From contig CAZWBR010000015.1 in the NCBI GenBank assembly GCA_964632305.1, forward strand, positions 1-64,000: a stretch of 64,000 nucleotides of DNA, in the 5' to 3' direction. Made by a program: the position numbers and the translations under genes. This DNA comes from CAZWBR01 sp964632305 (GTDB lineage Bacteria > Bacteroidota > Bacteroidia > Bacteroidales > Prolixibacteraceae). The notes under the pieces were generated by a model, which searched no databases, was not told the DNA's origin, and saw only the letters and a program-made list of their open reading frames with translations. Shown piece after piece: positions 16,398 to 24,701 of the stretch; positions within the stretch are counted from its first letter, which is position 1; the number at the start of each line of letters is the position of its first letter.

Positions 16398-18230
16398 TTA
16401 TTCAATAATTCTAACTGCACCCTGATCGGCAGATGAAACAAGACTGGCGTAAGCTTTAAGCGCTTTGCTGATGTTTCTGTTGCGGGATAAGGGTTTATAG
16501 GCTGATTTGCCACGTTCAGCCTGTTGTTTACGGCGCTGTTCCAATTCGTCTTCCGTGACAAGCAATTCAATTCTTCTTGCCGGGATATCGATTTCTATTA
16601 AGTCGTCATCCTGCACAAGGGCTAAGGTCCCGCCACCTGCCGCTTCGGGAGAGACATGGCCGATGGACAACCCGGAAGTACCCCCGGAGAATCGTCCATC
16701 GGTAAGCAATGCACAGGATTTGTCGAGTTTCCTCGATTTCAGGTAGGAGGTAGGGTAGAGCATTTCCTGCATTCCCGGTCCGCCTTTGGGCCCCTCATAT
16801 CTGATGATGACGACATCGCCTGGTTTAATTTTCCCGTCAAGAATTCCATCACAAGCATCCTCCTGCGATTCAAACACCCGGGCTGTTCCTTTGAATTGGA
16901 ATACTGACGGGTCGACCCCGGCAGTTTTTACGATACATCCCTTCGATGCCAGGTTGCCAAAAAGAACGGCTAATCCGCCATCTTTCGTGTAGGCATGTTC
17001 GACATCGCGGATGCAACCTTTCTGACGGTCGTCATCCAGGCCCCTGTAATAGGACTCCTGAGAGCCCATTGTGAGGTTTCTGCCAATGTTCCCGGGAGCA
17101 GAAGCGTATAATTTTTTAGCCTCGTCGGTTGAGGTTGTGCGTTTAATATCCCATTTGGCAATAGCCTCGCCCAGGTTGTTTTCGTCGACACGGAAAGTGG
17201 TAGTGTCGAGCAATCCTTTCTTTTCCAGTTCCCCTAATATTCCGAGTATTCCTCCGGCATGGTTGACCTCCTGAATATGATAATGAGAGTTGGGTGCTAC
17301 TTTACAAATGCAGGGCACTTTTCTTGACAGGTTGTCAATGTCTCTCATCGTGAAGTCTACTCCGGCTTCGTGGGCAACGGCCAATAAATGTAATACGGTA
17401 TTGGAGGAGCCTCCCATGGCGATATCGAGCGTCATGGCATTGTTGAAGGCGGCACGGCTGGCTATTGAGCGGGGTAATACCTTGTCGTTGCCATTTTGAT
17501 AATAGTCGTAAGTGATTTCCACAATACGTTTAGCCGCTTTCTCAAATAATTTTCTGCGGTTGAGGTGAGTCGCCACAATTGTTCCATTGCCCGGGAGTGA
17601 GAGGCCAAGCGCTTCGGTGAGGCAGTTCATCGAGTTGGCGGTAAACATGCCGGAGCAGGAACCGCAGGTCGGACAGGCTTTTTGTTCAACCTCGGCAAGT
17701 AAATCATCATCCACATTATTATCGGCACCCATAACCATTGCATCAATCAGATCGTATTGTTTACCTCTGATTTCACCAGCCTCCATAGGTCCGCCGGAGA
17801 CAAAGATGGTTGGGATATTGAGTCGCATTGAGGCCATCAACATTCCCGGAGTGATCTTGTCGCAATTGGAGATACAGATCATTGCATCTGCTTTATGGGC
17901 GTTAACCATATATTCGACGCTATCGGCAATCAGGTCGCGGGAGGGGAGGGAATAGAGCATCCCGTCATGGCCCATAGCGATTCCATCGTCGATAGCTATG
18001 GTGTCGAATTCGGCTGCGAAACAACCTTCCTGTTCAATCAGCTGTTTGACGTATTGTCCTATTTCGTGAAGGTGTACGTGACCGGGAACGAATTGAGTAA
18101 ATGAATTGACAACCGCGATAACCGGTTTGCCAAAATGACTTTCTTTCATTCCGTTTGCCCGCCATAAGCTTCTGGCACCTGACATCCTGCGACCTTGCGT
18201 AGTGGTGTTACTCCTTAAATTGTTCTTCAT
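16398..18230 (-). CDS. ilvD: Dihydroxy-acid dehydratase
   Basis: The 610-residue Fe-S enzyme dehydrates 2,3-dihydroxy acids to 2-oxo acids in valine, leucine and isoleucine synthesis. Cluster and metal ligands are seen in SNCDKITPGM (C123) and ACPTCGSCSGMFTAN (C186, C189 and C192). The catalytic region near the C-terminus reads DGRFSGGTSGLSIGHVSPEAA. It is the first structural gene of the operon. Its start codon lies 14 nt beyond the U-tract of the attenuator terminator, and no strong Shine-Dalgarno is present. Confidence 0.96.
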   Translation of the reverse strand: MKNNLRSNTTTQGRRMSGARSLWRANGMKESHFGKPVIAVVNSFTQFVPGHVHLHEIGQYVKQLIEQEGCFAAEFDTIAIDDGIAMGHDGMLYSLPSRDLIADSVEYMVNAHKADAMICISNCDKITPGMLMASMRLNIPTIFVSGGPMEAGEIRGKQYDLIDAMVMGADNNVDDDLLAEVEQKACPTCGSCSGMFTANSMNCLTEALGLSLPGNGTIVATHLNRRKLFEKAAKRIVEITYDYYQNGNDKVLPRSIASRAAFNNAMTLDIAMGGSSNTVLHLLAVAHEAGVDFTMRDIDNLSRKVPCICKVAPNSHYHIQEVNHAGGILGILGELEKKGLLDTTTFRVDENNLGEAIAKWDIKRTTSTDEAKKLYASAPGNIGRNLTMGSQESYYRGLDDDRQKGCIRDVEHAYTKDGGLAVLFGNLASKGCIVKTAGVDPSVFQFKGTARVFESQEDACDGILDGKIKPGDVVIIRYEGPKGGPGMQEMLYPTSYLKSRKLDKSCALLTDGRFSGGTSGLSIGHVSPEAAGGGTLALVQDDDLIEIDIPARRIELLVTEDELEQRRKQQAERGKSAYKPLSRNRNISKALKAYASLVSSADQGAVRIIE

Positions 18231-18244
18231 AAGATTATAACTTT

Positions 18245-18279
18245 AAAAAAAAGCCTTTCTCAATTTTGTGAGAAAGGCT
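18245..18279 (-). terminator. Attenuator (intrinsic terminator) of the ilv-leu operon
   Basis: In the mRNA, AGCCTTTCTCA (18279-18269) pairs perfectly with TGAGAAAGGCT (18262-18252) across a 6-nt loop. Eight U residues follow directly (18252-18245), the form of an intrinsic terminator. It stands between the leader peptide and ilvD. Its 5' arm can alternatively pair over 12 bp (two G-U) with the segment over the leader stop codon (18319-18308), so terminator and antiterminator exclude each other. Confidence 0.9.
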
Positions 18280-18360
18280 CCTAATATTTTGAATTTATAC
18301 AATATTCAACCTTCCTCACCCAGCATAGACGAGAATTAGAATCACCACGAGGACTAGGTT
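18268..18360 (-). promoter_or_regulatory. Ribosome-mediated attenuation region (pause, antiterminator and terminator stems)
   Basis: Segment 1 (18360-18349, inside the leader ORF at the Leu-Val-Leu codons) pairs with segment 2 (18317-18308, across the leader stop) as AACCT/AGGTT plus TCCTC/GAGGA with a 2-nt bulge: the pause hairpin. Segment 2, read as GTGAGGAAGGTT (18319-18308), pairs with segment 3, AGCCTTTCTCAC (18279-18268): the antiterminator. Segment 3 pairs with segment 4 as the terminator. A ribosome stalled at Ile/Leu/Val codons would mask segment 1, free segment 2 and allow read-through. A ribosome reaching the stop codon would cover segment 2 and favour termination. Confidence 0.85.
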
Positions 18361-18381
18361 GTTAATAATTGTATTAATCAT
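18316..18381 (-). CDS. Branched-chain amino acid leader peptide of the ilv-leu operon
   Basis: This 21-residue open frame (ATG at 18381, TGA at 18318-18316) begins MINTIINNLVLVV and continues ILILVYAG. Thirteen of 21 residues are Ile (5), Leu (4) or Val (4), including an uninterrupted run of ten (residues 9-18). This composition and the overlapping alternative stems identify it as a control peptide rather than a functional protein. All three branched-chain amino acids are sampled, matching the operon's products. It is too short for normal gene finding. The upstream promoter is at 18475-18505. Confidence 0.9.
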   Translation of the reverse strand: MINTIINNLVLVVILILVYAG

Positions 18382-18474
18382 AGCTTCAATCCTGAAAAAA
18401 TCTTTTTGTTATAACGCTCTTCAAAGTTAAATGTTTCATCTCATATTTGGAAGAGCGCATTTAAGATTTCGGGG

Positions 18475-18505
18475 CAAAAGTACAAATAAAACATTTACCG
18501 CAAAA
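18475..18505 (-). promoter_or_regulatory. Promoter of the ilv-leu operon
   Basis: The minus strand has -33 TTTTG (18505-18501), an 18-bp spacer and the -7 box TACTTTTG (18482-18475). The predicted start near 18469 gives an untranslated leader of about 88 nt before the leader peptide. That leader contains an 8-bp inverted repeat (18450-18457 with 18415-18422) that could form a further stem. Confidence 0.7.
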
Positions 18506-18617
18506 TAAAACTGTAAGTAATTTCAATGAAAATGTATAAAAAATAAAGAATGAGTCTCCTTTAGGTATGAAGTTGTGAAATTTTGAATTTATAAACCTAA
18601 AGTTTAAAATTTTAAGA

Positions 18618-20078
18618 TTAGGGTTTCGCGTCGGAAGATGGCAGCAGGGACTGATGAAAAAGTTTTGTCAGTACTGCTTCAATAATCGTGTTGATATTTC
18701 CATTGGAGGAATTAAAGTTATTGATTATTAGAGCGAAAATAACAGTCTTGCCTTTGTCGGTATTCATGAACCCGGCAATGCTTCTAACCCTTTCCATCGA
18801 GCCGGTTTTTGCCCTGACATTATTTTCAAGGGTTGAGCCCTTGAACAAATATTTCAACGTCCCCTCACTCCCGGCCAAAGGCAGAGAGTTTAGAAATGCT
18901 TCACGATTCTGGCTGTCATAGATATATTTAAGGGTTTCGACAATTGTTCTGGCCGTTGTTGCCCCGGATCGGGAGAGCCCGCTTCCATCTTTAGGGAAGA
19001 ATCCTTCACTGAAGATACCGTGCTTATTGATGAATTCATTAACCGATTGTATTCCCGATTCAAGTGTTGGAGTGTTATTGGATTTTCTCCCTAATTCCAG
19101 CAAAAGATGCTCGGCGATCAAATTGATGCTTTCCTTATTAAGCGGGACAATAATTTCGCTTAGCGGAGGGGATTTTTTAATTGCGATAATGGTTATTGCC
19201 GGATCTGAAGACTGAGTGACTCCTTTAATTATGTCGCCGGTTAAAATGATTTTCTGAGAGGATAAGCTTTCTATTAATTTCCGGGCCGCAGCAACAGGAG
19301 GGTCAGGCATGGCTGCCTTTACTGTAAAATTACTCCGGCCTTTGGGGATTGTACCATCTATCAATTGTTGCAGGGACCCTGGTGCCCCGTAAACTATAGC
19401 CAGATCGGATTGGATATCCGAGGAAAGAACGGAATTGATCAGGGTCAGATTCTTAATCTCCGGTTCAATGTACTGGATAGTTACAGGTTGGTTGACTTCA
19501 TTGGGTGATTGAAAATGGATCTTATAAAGGTTGTCCGCAAAAGAGAGGGCAGAGGGTGCGGCACCATAGTAATTCCCAATATCTTCCCAAATCCAGCCGC
19601 CCGGGGTGGTATTTTGGTTCAATGCTGAAAGATCAAGGATCAGATTACCTTCAATTTTGTTAATATTTAATGATTTAATCTCGTTCCCCCAGTCTGTAAA
19701 GGTGTTTTGATAGTGTTTGCCGGAATGTGATGAATAAAAAACGGGGTCGCAACCTCCTTTCAGGATCAGATCTCCCTTAAGAGTTTTATTTTGCTGATTG
19801 ATAGAACCAGTATAGCTTAACGTTGTTTCAAAGCAGTAATCGGGACCTAAGAGCTCCAGTGCCGCCGAGGTGGTGATTAATTTCTGGATGGAGGCTGGGG
19901 TAAGACTCTTCTGTGCAGATTGGCATAAAACTTTACCGGATTCTGCCTCGATGGCATAAACCGAAAAACCGGAATAGTTGGGTAACCTCTGTTCAAGTAT
20001 TGAGACGATCGGATCCTTGGACCTTGCAACAAGTTGACTTAGGGATAAAAGCAAAAGCAGTAGTGAGGTTTTTATCAT
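18618..20078 (-). CDS. dacB: D-alanyl-D-alanine carboxypeptidase/endopeptidase (PBP4, peptidase S13)
   Basis: The 486-residue protein starts with a signal peptide (hydrophobic residues 4-16), so it acts in the periplasm. It carries the three penicillin-binding motifs in order: S63-I-Q-K66 (SxxK), a SIN triad in KESINLIAEHL near 317, and KTG in RAKTGSMERV near 428. These fit family S13, which trims pentapeptides and cleaves D,D-crosslinks during peptidoglycan growth. The patatin-barrel gene lies 53 bp upstream on the same strand, so they may share a transcript. Confidence 0.92.
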   Translation of the reverse strand: MIKTSLLLLLLSLSQLVARSKDPIVSILEQRLPNYSGFSVYAIEAESGKVLCQSAQKSLTPASIQKLITTSAALELLGPDYCFETTLSYTGSINQQNKTLKGDLILKGGCDPVFYSSHSGKHYQNTFTDWGNEIKSLNINKIEGNLILDLSALNQNTTPGGWIWEDIGNYYGAAPSALSFADNLYKIHFQSPNEVNQPVTIQYIEPEIKNLTLINSVLSSDIQSDLAIVYGAPGSLQQLIDGTIPKGRSNFTVKAAMPDPPVAAARKLIESLSSQKIILTGDIIKGVTQSSDPAITIIAIKKSPPLSEIIVPLNKESINLIAEHLLLELGRKSNNTPTLESGIQSVNEFINKHGIFSEGFFPKDGSGLSRSGATTARTIVETLKYIYDSQNREAFLNSLPLAGSEGTLKYLFKGSTLENNVRAKTGSMERVRSIAGFMNTDKGKTVIFALIINNFNSSNGNINTIIEAVLTKLFHQSLLPSSDAKP

Positions 20079-20131
20079 CTTGATGCTTTGAACTTATGCC
20101 GGGAATATCATGTATTGTTTATTTTTAATGA

Positions 20132-22306
20132 TCAGAACCAGTATCCTAATGAAAAGAAAGGGATAAACTGTCCGTTTCTATTGGATGTGCTGATCATAAA
20201 TTCTAAAGGGCCAATCATATTGTTGTAAAGTCCTAATCGAAGACCGCTCCCGTAGACCCAACTATTGTTGGTAAAGAAATAATTATCTTCACTATAGGTT
20301 CCGACCTGTCCGATCAGGGAGAGATATGCTTTTTTCCACATCCGGTACCTGGTTTCCAGTCCAATGACTCCGACACTTCCTGTTATTATCTGCATTCGTC
20401 TTAAACCGTAGAAGGGAACCTGAACGTTGAGATAGTCTGTCTGTTGAACCCCGCCAAGAAATGAACGGTGAAAGAATGATTCATTTTCACCAAGGACCAG
20501 ACGGGCGTTAAAAGAAGGGAGAAAAGTCAGCCGGTCGGTGACCGATTTGGTGGTCAGCAAGGAAAAATTACCAATGATGTAAGGATTGTATTCAGTATTA
20601 TTGACGATAAGTTTTGCCGAGGTGCTCAAATTAATGCCTGTTGTTGGAAAATAGTTGTGATTAAGGGTGTTGTGATCGAAGCCCCCTATCAGATTATAGA
20701 ATGTCTTGTTAACGATATCTTCTGTTGAAAAATCTCCGATTACTGATCCCAGACTGAAGCGTTCGATCGACGCACCCAGGGTTAATCGGGAGGAATTTGA
20801 CGTAAATGACTGGGTGGAGAGCTGTACGCTGTTTAGTTTTATATTGACTTCAGCGCTTTTGGATTTTCCATCATAACGGTAGAAGCGGTCCTGAGCAAAC
20901 ATGGCCCCTATAAAAATGCCGGGTTTCCATCCCCGGTCAAGAGAATAACGGGCAGCAAACATGGGTAAACTGGAAAGCTTGGCATCAAAAGAGAACCTTG
21001 ATCCGTAGAAATTGTGGTTTCTTAGCGTGGCGTTAAGCAATACGGCCGCTTTAAGGTCGGAATCATAATGGAGACCTGCATTAAGCCGGTTATTTGAACG
21101 CTCTTTAACATTTAGCTGAAGAGTCTTCCTTTCATCCCCGATGATTCTGTAATTGACATATTCATAATTGCCTGTGGCATATAGCCGGGCGATGCTCTGT
21201 CTGATCTGTCCAATGGTAACATATTCGCCTCTTTCAATGCCAATCTGTCCCAGGAAGAAGGTAATTGTCGATCTTTCAGTGCCATCGACTTCAATCCGGT
21301 TGATAGATAGTTTAGTATTATTATCAAATTCAGGGATGTGTTTTTGAACAGGCCTTTCAAGTTTTAGGGAGTCGTGCAGTCTTATCAGTTGAGGATAGAT
21401 TCTGCGGGCAGCTTCTTCTCCACGGCGGATTAAGGAGTCGGCTGCCTCTTTTGTAAAACTGGAGGCCGAATAGCCATTCAGGTAAGGGCGTATGTAATAG
21501 TCAACTTCTTTCGAGTTTTTGTCGCTGCGCTGAATAGACATCAGACTGACGAGTTGGCTCATGATATCGGAGATACCGCTGATACTGCTTTTGTTTTTTA
21601 GGCTGTCCATGATGTCCACCCCAATAATAATATCGGCACCCATTTCCAGGCAGCGGTCAACAGGAAAGTTATTGACGATGCCTCCGTCGACCAATAATCT
21701 TCCGTCAATTTCGCTGGCTGAAAAAGCGGCCGGAACAGCCATACTTGCCCTGATGGCCAGGGGCAAGAACCCTTTTTTAAGCACAACTTCGTCCCCGGTG
21801 GCGATATCTGCGGCGATACAATTGAATGGGATGGGCAGTTTTGAAAAATCAGTCACGTCATGGTAGCCATAGGTCAGATAGGTTAAAAGATCCATCACGT
21901 TCTGGCCACTCAGCAGTCCGGTAGAGAGGGCGATACGCTTCGATTCGATCGGGAAACTCAGATTATATCGCGCCTGTTCCGATTTTTCCTGTTGGGTCAC
22001 ATTTTCCGGGCTATACTCATTACTCAGGAGTTTTTCCCAATCCTGGCTTTTGACAATTTCCTCAAGTGCATTGGCGTCATATCCAATGGCATACAGTCCT
22101 CCGATAATACTGCCAATACTGGTGCCTGAGATATAATCAATAGGGATTCCCGCTTCTTCCAGTACTTTCAATACCCCGACATGGGCAAATCCTTTTGCGC
22201 CTCCACCGGACAAGACCAATCCTATTTTAGGACGGGACTCCGGTTCTGATCCAAAAGTTTGCCCAAAGGGTACCAGGAGGATAATAAGAAGAATTAGATG
22301 TTTCAA
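20132..22306 (-). CDS. Patatin-like phospholipase fused to POTRA and outer-membrane beta-barrel
   Basis: The 724-residue protein has a signal peptide (1-19) and a patatin lipase domain with oxyanion motif GGGAKG (34-39), nucleophile GTSIG (S63) and catalytic D207 in DGG. A POTRA-like segment follows (about 330-395), then a surface-antigen/BamA-type barrel ending in the aromatic GYWF. This is the PlpD-like (type Vd) layout, in which an acyl hydrolase is attached to an outer-membrane barrel. The start appears to be TTG: an in-frame TGA lies a few codons upstream and there is no other Met before the lipase domain. Substrates are presumably phospholipids. Confidence 0.9.
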   Translation of the reverse strand: MKHLILLIILLVPFGQTFGSEPESRPKIGLVLSGGGAKGFAHVGVLKVLEEAGIPIDYISGTSIGSIIGGLYAIGYDANALEEIVKSQDWEKLLSNEYSPENVTQQEKSEQARYNLSFPIESKRIALSTGLLSGQNVMDLLTYLTYGYHDVTDFSKLPIPFNCIAADIATGDEVVLKKGFLPLAIRASMAVPAAFSASEIDGRLLVDGGIVNNFPVDRCLEMGADIIIGVDIMDSLKNKSSISGISDIMSQLVSLMSIQRSDKNSKEVDYYIRPYLNGYSASSFTKEAADSLIRRGEEAARRIYPQLIRLHDSLKLERPVQKHIPEFDNNTKLSINRIEVDGTERSTITFFLGQIGIERGEYVTIGQIRQSIARLYATGNYEYVNYRIIGDERKTLQLNVKERSNNRLNAGLHYDSDLKAAVLLNATLRNHNFYGSRFSFDAKLSSLPMFAARYSLDRGWKPGIFIGAMFAQDRFYRYDGKSKSAEVNIKLNSVQLSTQSFTSNSSRLTLGASIERFSLGSVIGDFSTEDIVNKTFYNLIGGFDHNTLNHNYFPTTGINLSTSAKLIVNNTEYNPYIIGNFSLLTTKSVTDRLTFLPSFNARLVLGENESFFHRSFLGGVQQTDYLNVQVPFYGLRRMQIITGSVGVIGLETRYRMWKKAYLSLIGQVGTYSEDNYFFTNNSWVYGSGLRLGLYNNMIGPLEFMISTSNRNGQFIPFFSLGYWF

Positions 22307-22682
22307 AATACTGAATAATCAAAAATTAGACCTTGAGTAAACGTTCCCGTTTGAAATTACCCATAAATATCTGAAAAACTTCTGTATTTTGAAGAATCGT
22401 GTGCTTTATATTTTCATAAACTTTAAGTTAAAAAAGTAGTTCGTGTATTTTCACATCAATGGAGTTTTCACTGCAAATTATCCTGGTATCCTTACCTGTG
22501 GGGTGCGGATCATTTCTTAGGAGGTGATTTTATTTTCATTTTTTGAGGGCAGAGTTTTTATGTGATTTCAGCATGAAAAACCCGATTTGGGATTGATACG
22601 TTTAAATTTTATGTTTTAGATAAGGGTATTTTTCAGGGTGGCTGTCTTGATGATGAAAACAGTCCTTAAAATCCTTAATACC
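22307..22682. promoter_or_regulatory. Divergent intergenic region with a rightward promoter
   Basis: This 376-bp AT-rich region separates two divergent surface-protein genes. A rightward promoter candidate has -33 TTTG at 22586-22589, a 20-bp spacer, and a near-consensus -7 box TATGTTTT at 22610-22617 (last base off consensus), about 65 bp before the ATG at 22683. I found no matching TAnnTTTG box for the leftward patatin gene and no coding sequence. Confidence 0.45.
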
Positions 22683-23981
22683 ATGAAAACACTTAATTCA
22701 AAAAACATCAGAAATTTACTGGCAACACTGATCCTGATATTCTTTGGTGTCAGTCAGACGAGCGCTGTTTTAGCCTCGCATCCGAAATCAAATCAACCCG
22801 ATACTCTTACATATGTGCAGTATAAAGGTTCGGTCGTTGATCAGGAATCCCGTGCCGCGTTGGTCTTTGCTACCTTGTCGTTAGAGGGAACCAATATATC
22901 CACCATCACTAACAGTGAAGGTGAGTTTATGTTGAAAATTCCCAAGAGTACCGTGGAAGGGAAGATCCATGTTTCTTATCTCGGATATAAAAACAAATTT
23001 GTTGAGATCCGTGATTTAAAGCCTGAAAAGAACCGGATCGAACTTGAACTGTTAACGGTATCGTTAAGCGAGATCAATGTGTTTCCCAAAGATCCGCAAC
23101 TGCTGATCCGGGCCGCGATGAACAAACGTGCAGATAATTACAATGAAGATCAAAATCTGATGACGGCTTTCTACCGTGAAACGATCAAGAAGAAAAAGAC
23201 TTATGTCTCTCTTTCAGAAGCTGTAGTCGAGGTGTATAAACAGCCTTACCTCTCTTTAAGGAGTGATTTGGCTGAATTGTACAAGGGACGCAAGAGTACC
23301 GATTACAGCAAACTGGATACCATGATCTTCAAATTACAGGGAGGCCCTTATACCAATCTGTATTTGGATGTCATGAAAAACCCGGAGATGGTCTTTACAG
23401 AAGACATGATTGGCAATTATCAATTCACACTTGATAACATTACTAAAATCGGTGACCGGTTGATTTATGTGCTGGGATTCAAACAATACCCGCACATCAG
23501 CGAACCGCTCTATTACGGTAAATTGTATATCGATGTTGAAAGTCTGGCCCTCACCAGTGCTACGTTTAATCTGAATGTTGAAGACCATGATGCAACCAGT
23601 GCATTGTTTGTCAAGAGAAAACCGGCCGGAGCGAAGGTTTATCCTACTGAAGCCTCCTACCAGATTGTCTATCGCGAAAAAGAGGGTAAGTGGTTGTTCG
23701 GCTATTCCCGCTGTCAGATTACCTTCAAAGTTGATTGGGATAAAAAGTTCTTCAACACCTATTATGAGTCAACTCTCGAGATGGCTGTAACTGATTGGGA
23801 GAAGATTACCGAACGGGGCGCCAGACCGGCTGAAAGGTTGAAGACTAATGTCGTGATGACAGATCAGGTATCAGGATTTGCCGATCCGGAATTCTGGGGC
23901 GAATACAATGTTATCGAGCCTGAAAAGCCGATTGAGGCAGCTATTAAGAAGATACAGAAGAAGTTGGAGAAGGAAAACTAA
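22683..23981 (+). CDS. Exported protein with carboxypeptidase-regulatory-like domain
   Basis: The 432-residue protein has an N-terminal signal sequence (charged NSKNIRN then hydrophobic LLATLILIFFG). A CarboxypepD-regulatory-like beta-sandwich spans about residues 40-120: YKGSVVDQESRAALVFATLSLEGTN then TITNSEGEFMLKIP. The rest is a beta-rich region of unknown function seen in many Bacteroidota surface proteins and similar to DUF5686-type sequences. The ATG at 22683 gives the cleanest signal peptide; starts at 22638 or 22653 would lengthen it. The function is not known; an envelope-associated role is inferred from the signal peptide. Confidence 0.75.
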   Translation: MKTLNSKNIRNLLATLILIFFGVSQTSAVLASHPKSNQPDTLTYVQYKGSVVDQESRAALVFATLSLEGTNISTITNSEGEFMLKIPKSTVEGKIHVSYLGYKNKFVEIRDLKPEKNRIELELLTVSLSEINVFPKDPQLLIRAAMNKRADNYNEDQNLMTAFYRETIKKKKTYVSLSEAVVEVYKQPYLSLRSDLAELYKGRKSTDYSKLDTMIFKLQGGPYTNLYLDVMKNPEMVFTEDMIGNYQFTLDNITKIGDRLIYVLGFKQYPHISEPLYYGKLYIDVESLALTSATFNLNVEDHDATSALFVKRKPAGAKVYPTEASYQIVYREKEGKWLFGYSRCQITFKVDWDKKFFNTYYESTLEMAVTDWEKITERGARPAERLKTNVVMTDQVSGFADPEFWGEYNVIEPEKPIEAAIKKIQKKLEKEN

Positions 23982-24047
23982 AATAGCCTCATCTCAGGGA
24001 AATTAAGTATTAGTCCGATTCTGATAACATCCATTCTGATTTTTATT

Positions 24048-24074
24048 ACCCCGGCCTCAAAAGCCGGGGTTTTT
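24048..24074 (+). terminator. Intrinsic terminator after the carboxypeptidase-regulatory-like gene
   Basis: ACCCCGGC (24048-24055) pairs perfectly with GCCGGGGT (24063-24070) across a 7-nt loop and is followed by a T-tract, a standard rho-independent terminator about 70 bp after the stop codon. Confidence 0.85.
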
Positions 24075-24199
24075 GATTTTTACCAGAAGATTAATACCGG
24101 TAAAACTGGCTTAACACGCTTGAATTTCTTAACTTTAAGGAAGTATTTTCGATCGGGGGGAATAGAAGAACGTTAATTTCATTAATTATCAATCCGACT

Positions 24200-24559
24200 A
24201 TGAAACTTTCAGGTAAATGTATTAACCTTCGGATATTTTGCGGCGAATCTGATAAATACGAAGGTCAGCTTCTGTATGAAGCCATTGTTTATGCGGCCCG
24301 ACATGCGGGATTGGCGGGTGCAACTGCTTACCGGGGAGTAATGTCTTTCGGTCCAAGCCATTCGATACATACCCTGAAAATATTCTCCCTCTCAAGTGAC
24401 CTGCCAATTATTATCGACATTATCGATACTGCCGAAAAGATCGACGGATTCATGCCTTTGGTCCATTCGATGATCAGGGATTCCGGGAAGGGGGCGATGG
24501 TGTCCACTTTTGAATTGGAGGTACAACATTATGAGGCGGGGATTAAGCACCAGAATTGA
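24200..24559 (+). CDS. DUF190 family protein
   Basis: The 119-residue protein matches DUF190: LRIFCGESDKYEGQLLYEAIV at the N-terminus, then HAGLAGATAYRGVMSFG in the middle, with a ferredoxin-like, PII-like fold expected for the family. Members often accompany the fluoride exporter gene crcB/fluC, but no crcB is present next to this gene. Enolase follows 142 bp downstream. Function is unknown; a signalling or regulatory role by analogy with PII-like folds is only a guess. Confidence 0.85.
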   Translation: MKLSGKCINLRIFCGESDKYEGQLLYEAIVYAARHAGLAGATAYRGVMSFGPSHSIHTLKIFSLSSDLPIIIDIIDTAEKIDGFMPLVHSMIRDSGKGAMVSTFELEVQHYEAGIKHQN

Positions 24560-24670
24560 TCTGTTTTATTCATCACTTATTTTATCCCGGAATTTTTTTG
24601 CTGAAGATTTATTACTTTTATGATTCTTTTTCGTAAACGGATATTTGTGTTACTATCAGATTGATAGCTT

Positions 24671-24678
24671 TATATTTG
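24671..24678 (+). promoter_or_regulatory. -7 promoter box of enolase
   Basis: TATATTTG fits TAnnTTTG 23 bp before the eno ATG. A TTG at 24645-24647 lies 23 bp further upstream, somewhat beyond the usual -33 spacing. Confidence 0.5.
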
Positions 24679-24701
24679 TATAATATTAAAAACTAAGTAC
24701 A

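Noticed and set aside
18559..18602. Terminator of dacB (CTTTAGGT/ACCTAAAG inverted repeat)
   Set aside because: The 8-bp stem encloses a 28-nt AT-rich loop and is not followed by a proper U-tract, so support is too weak.
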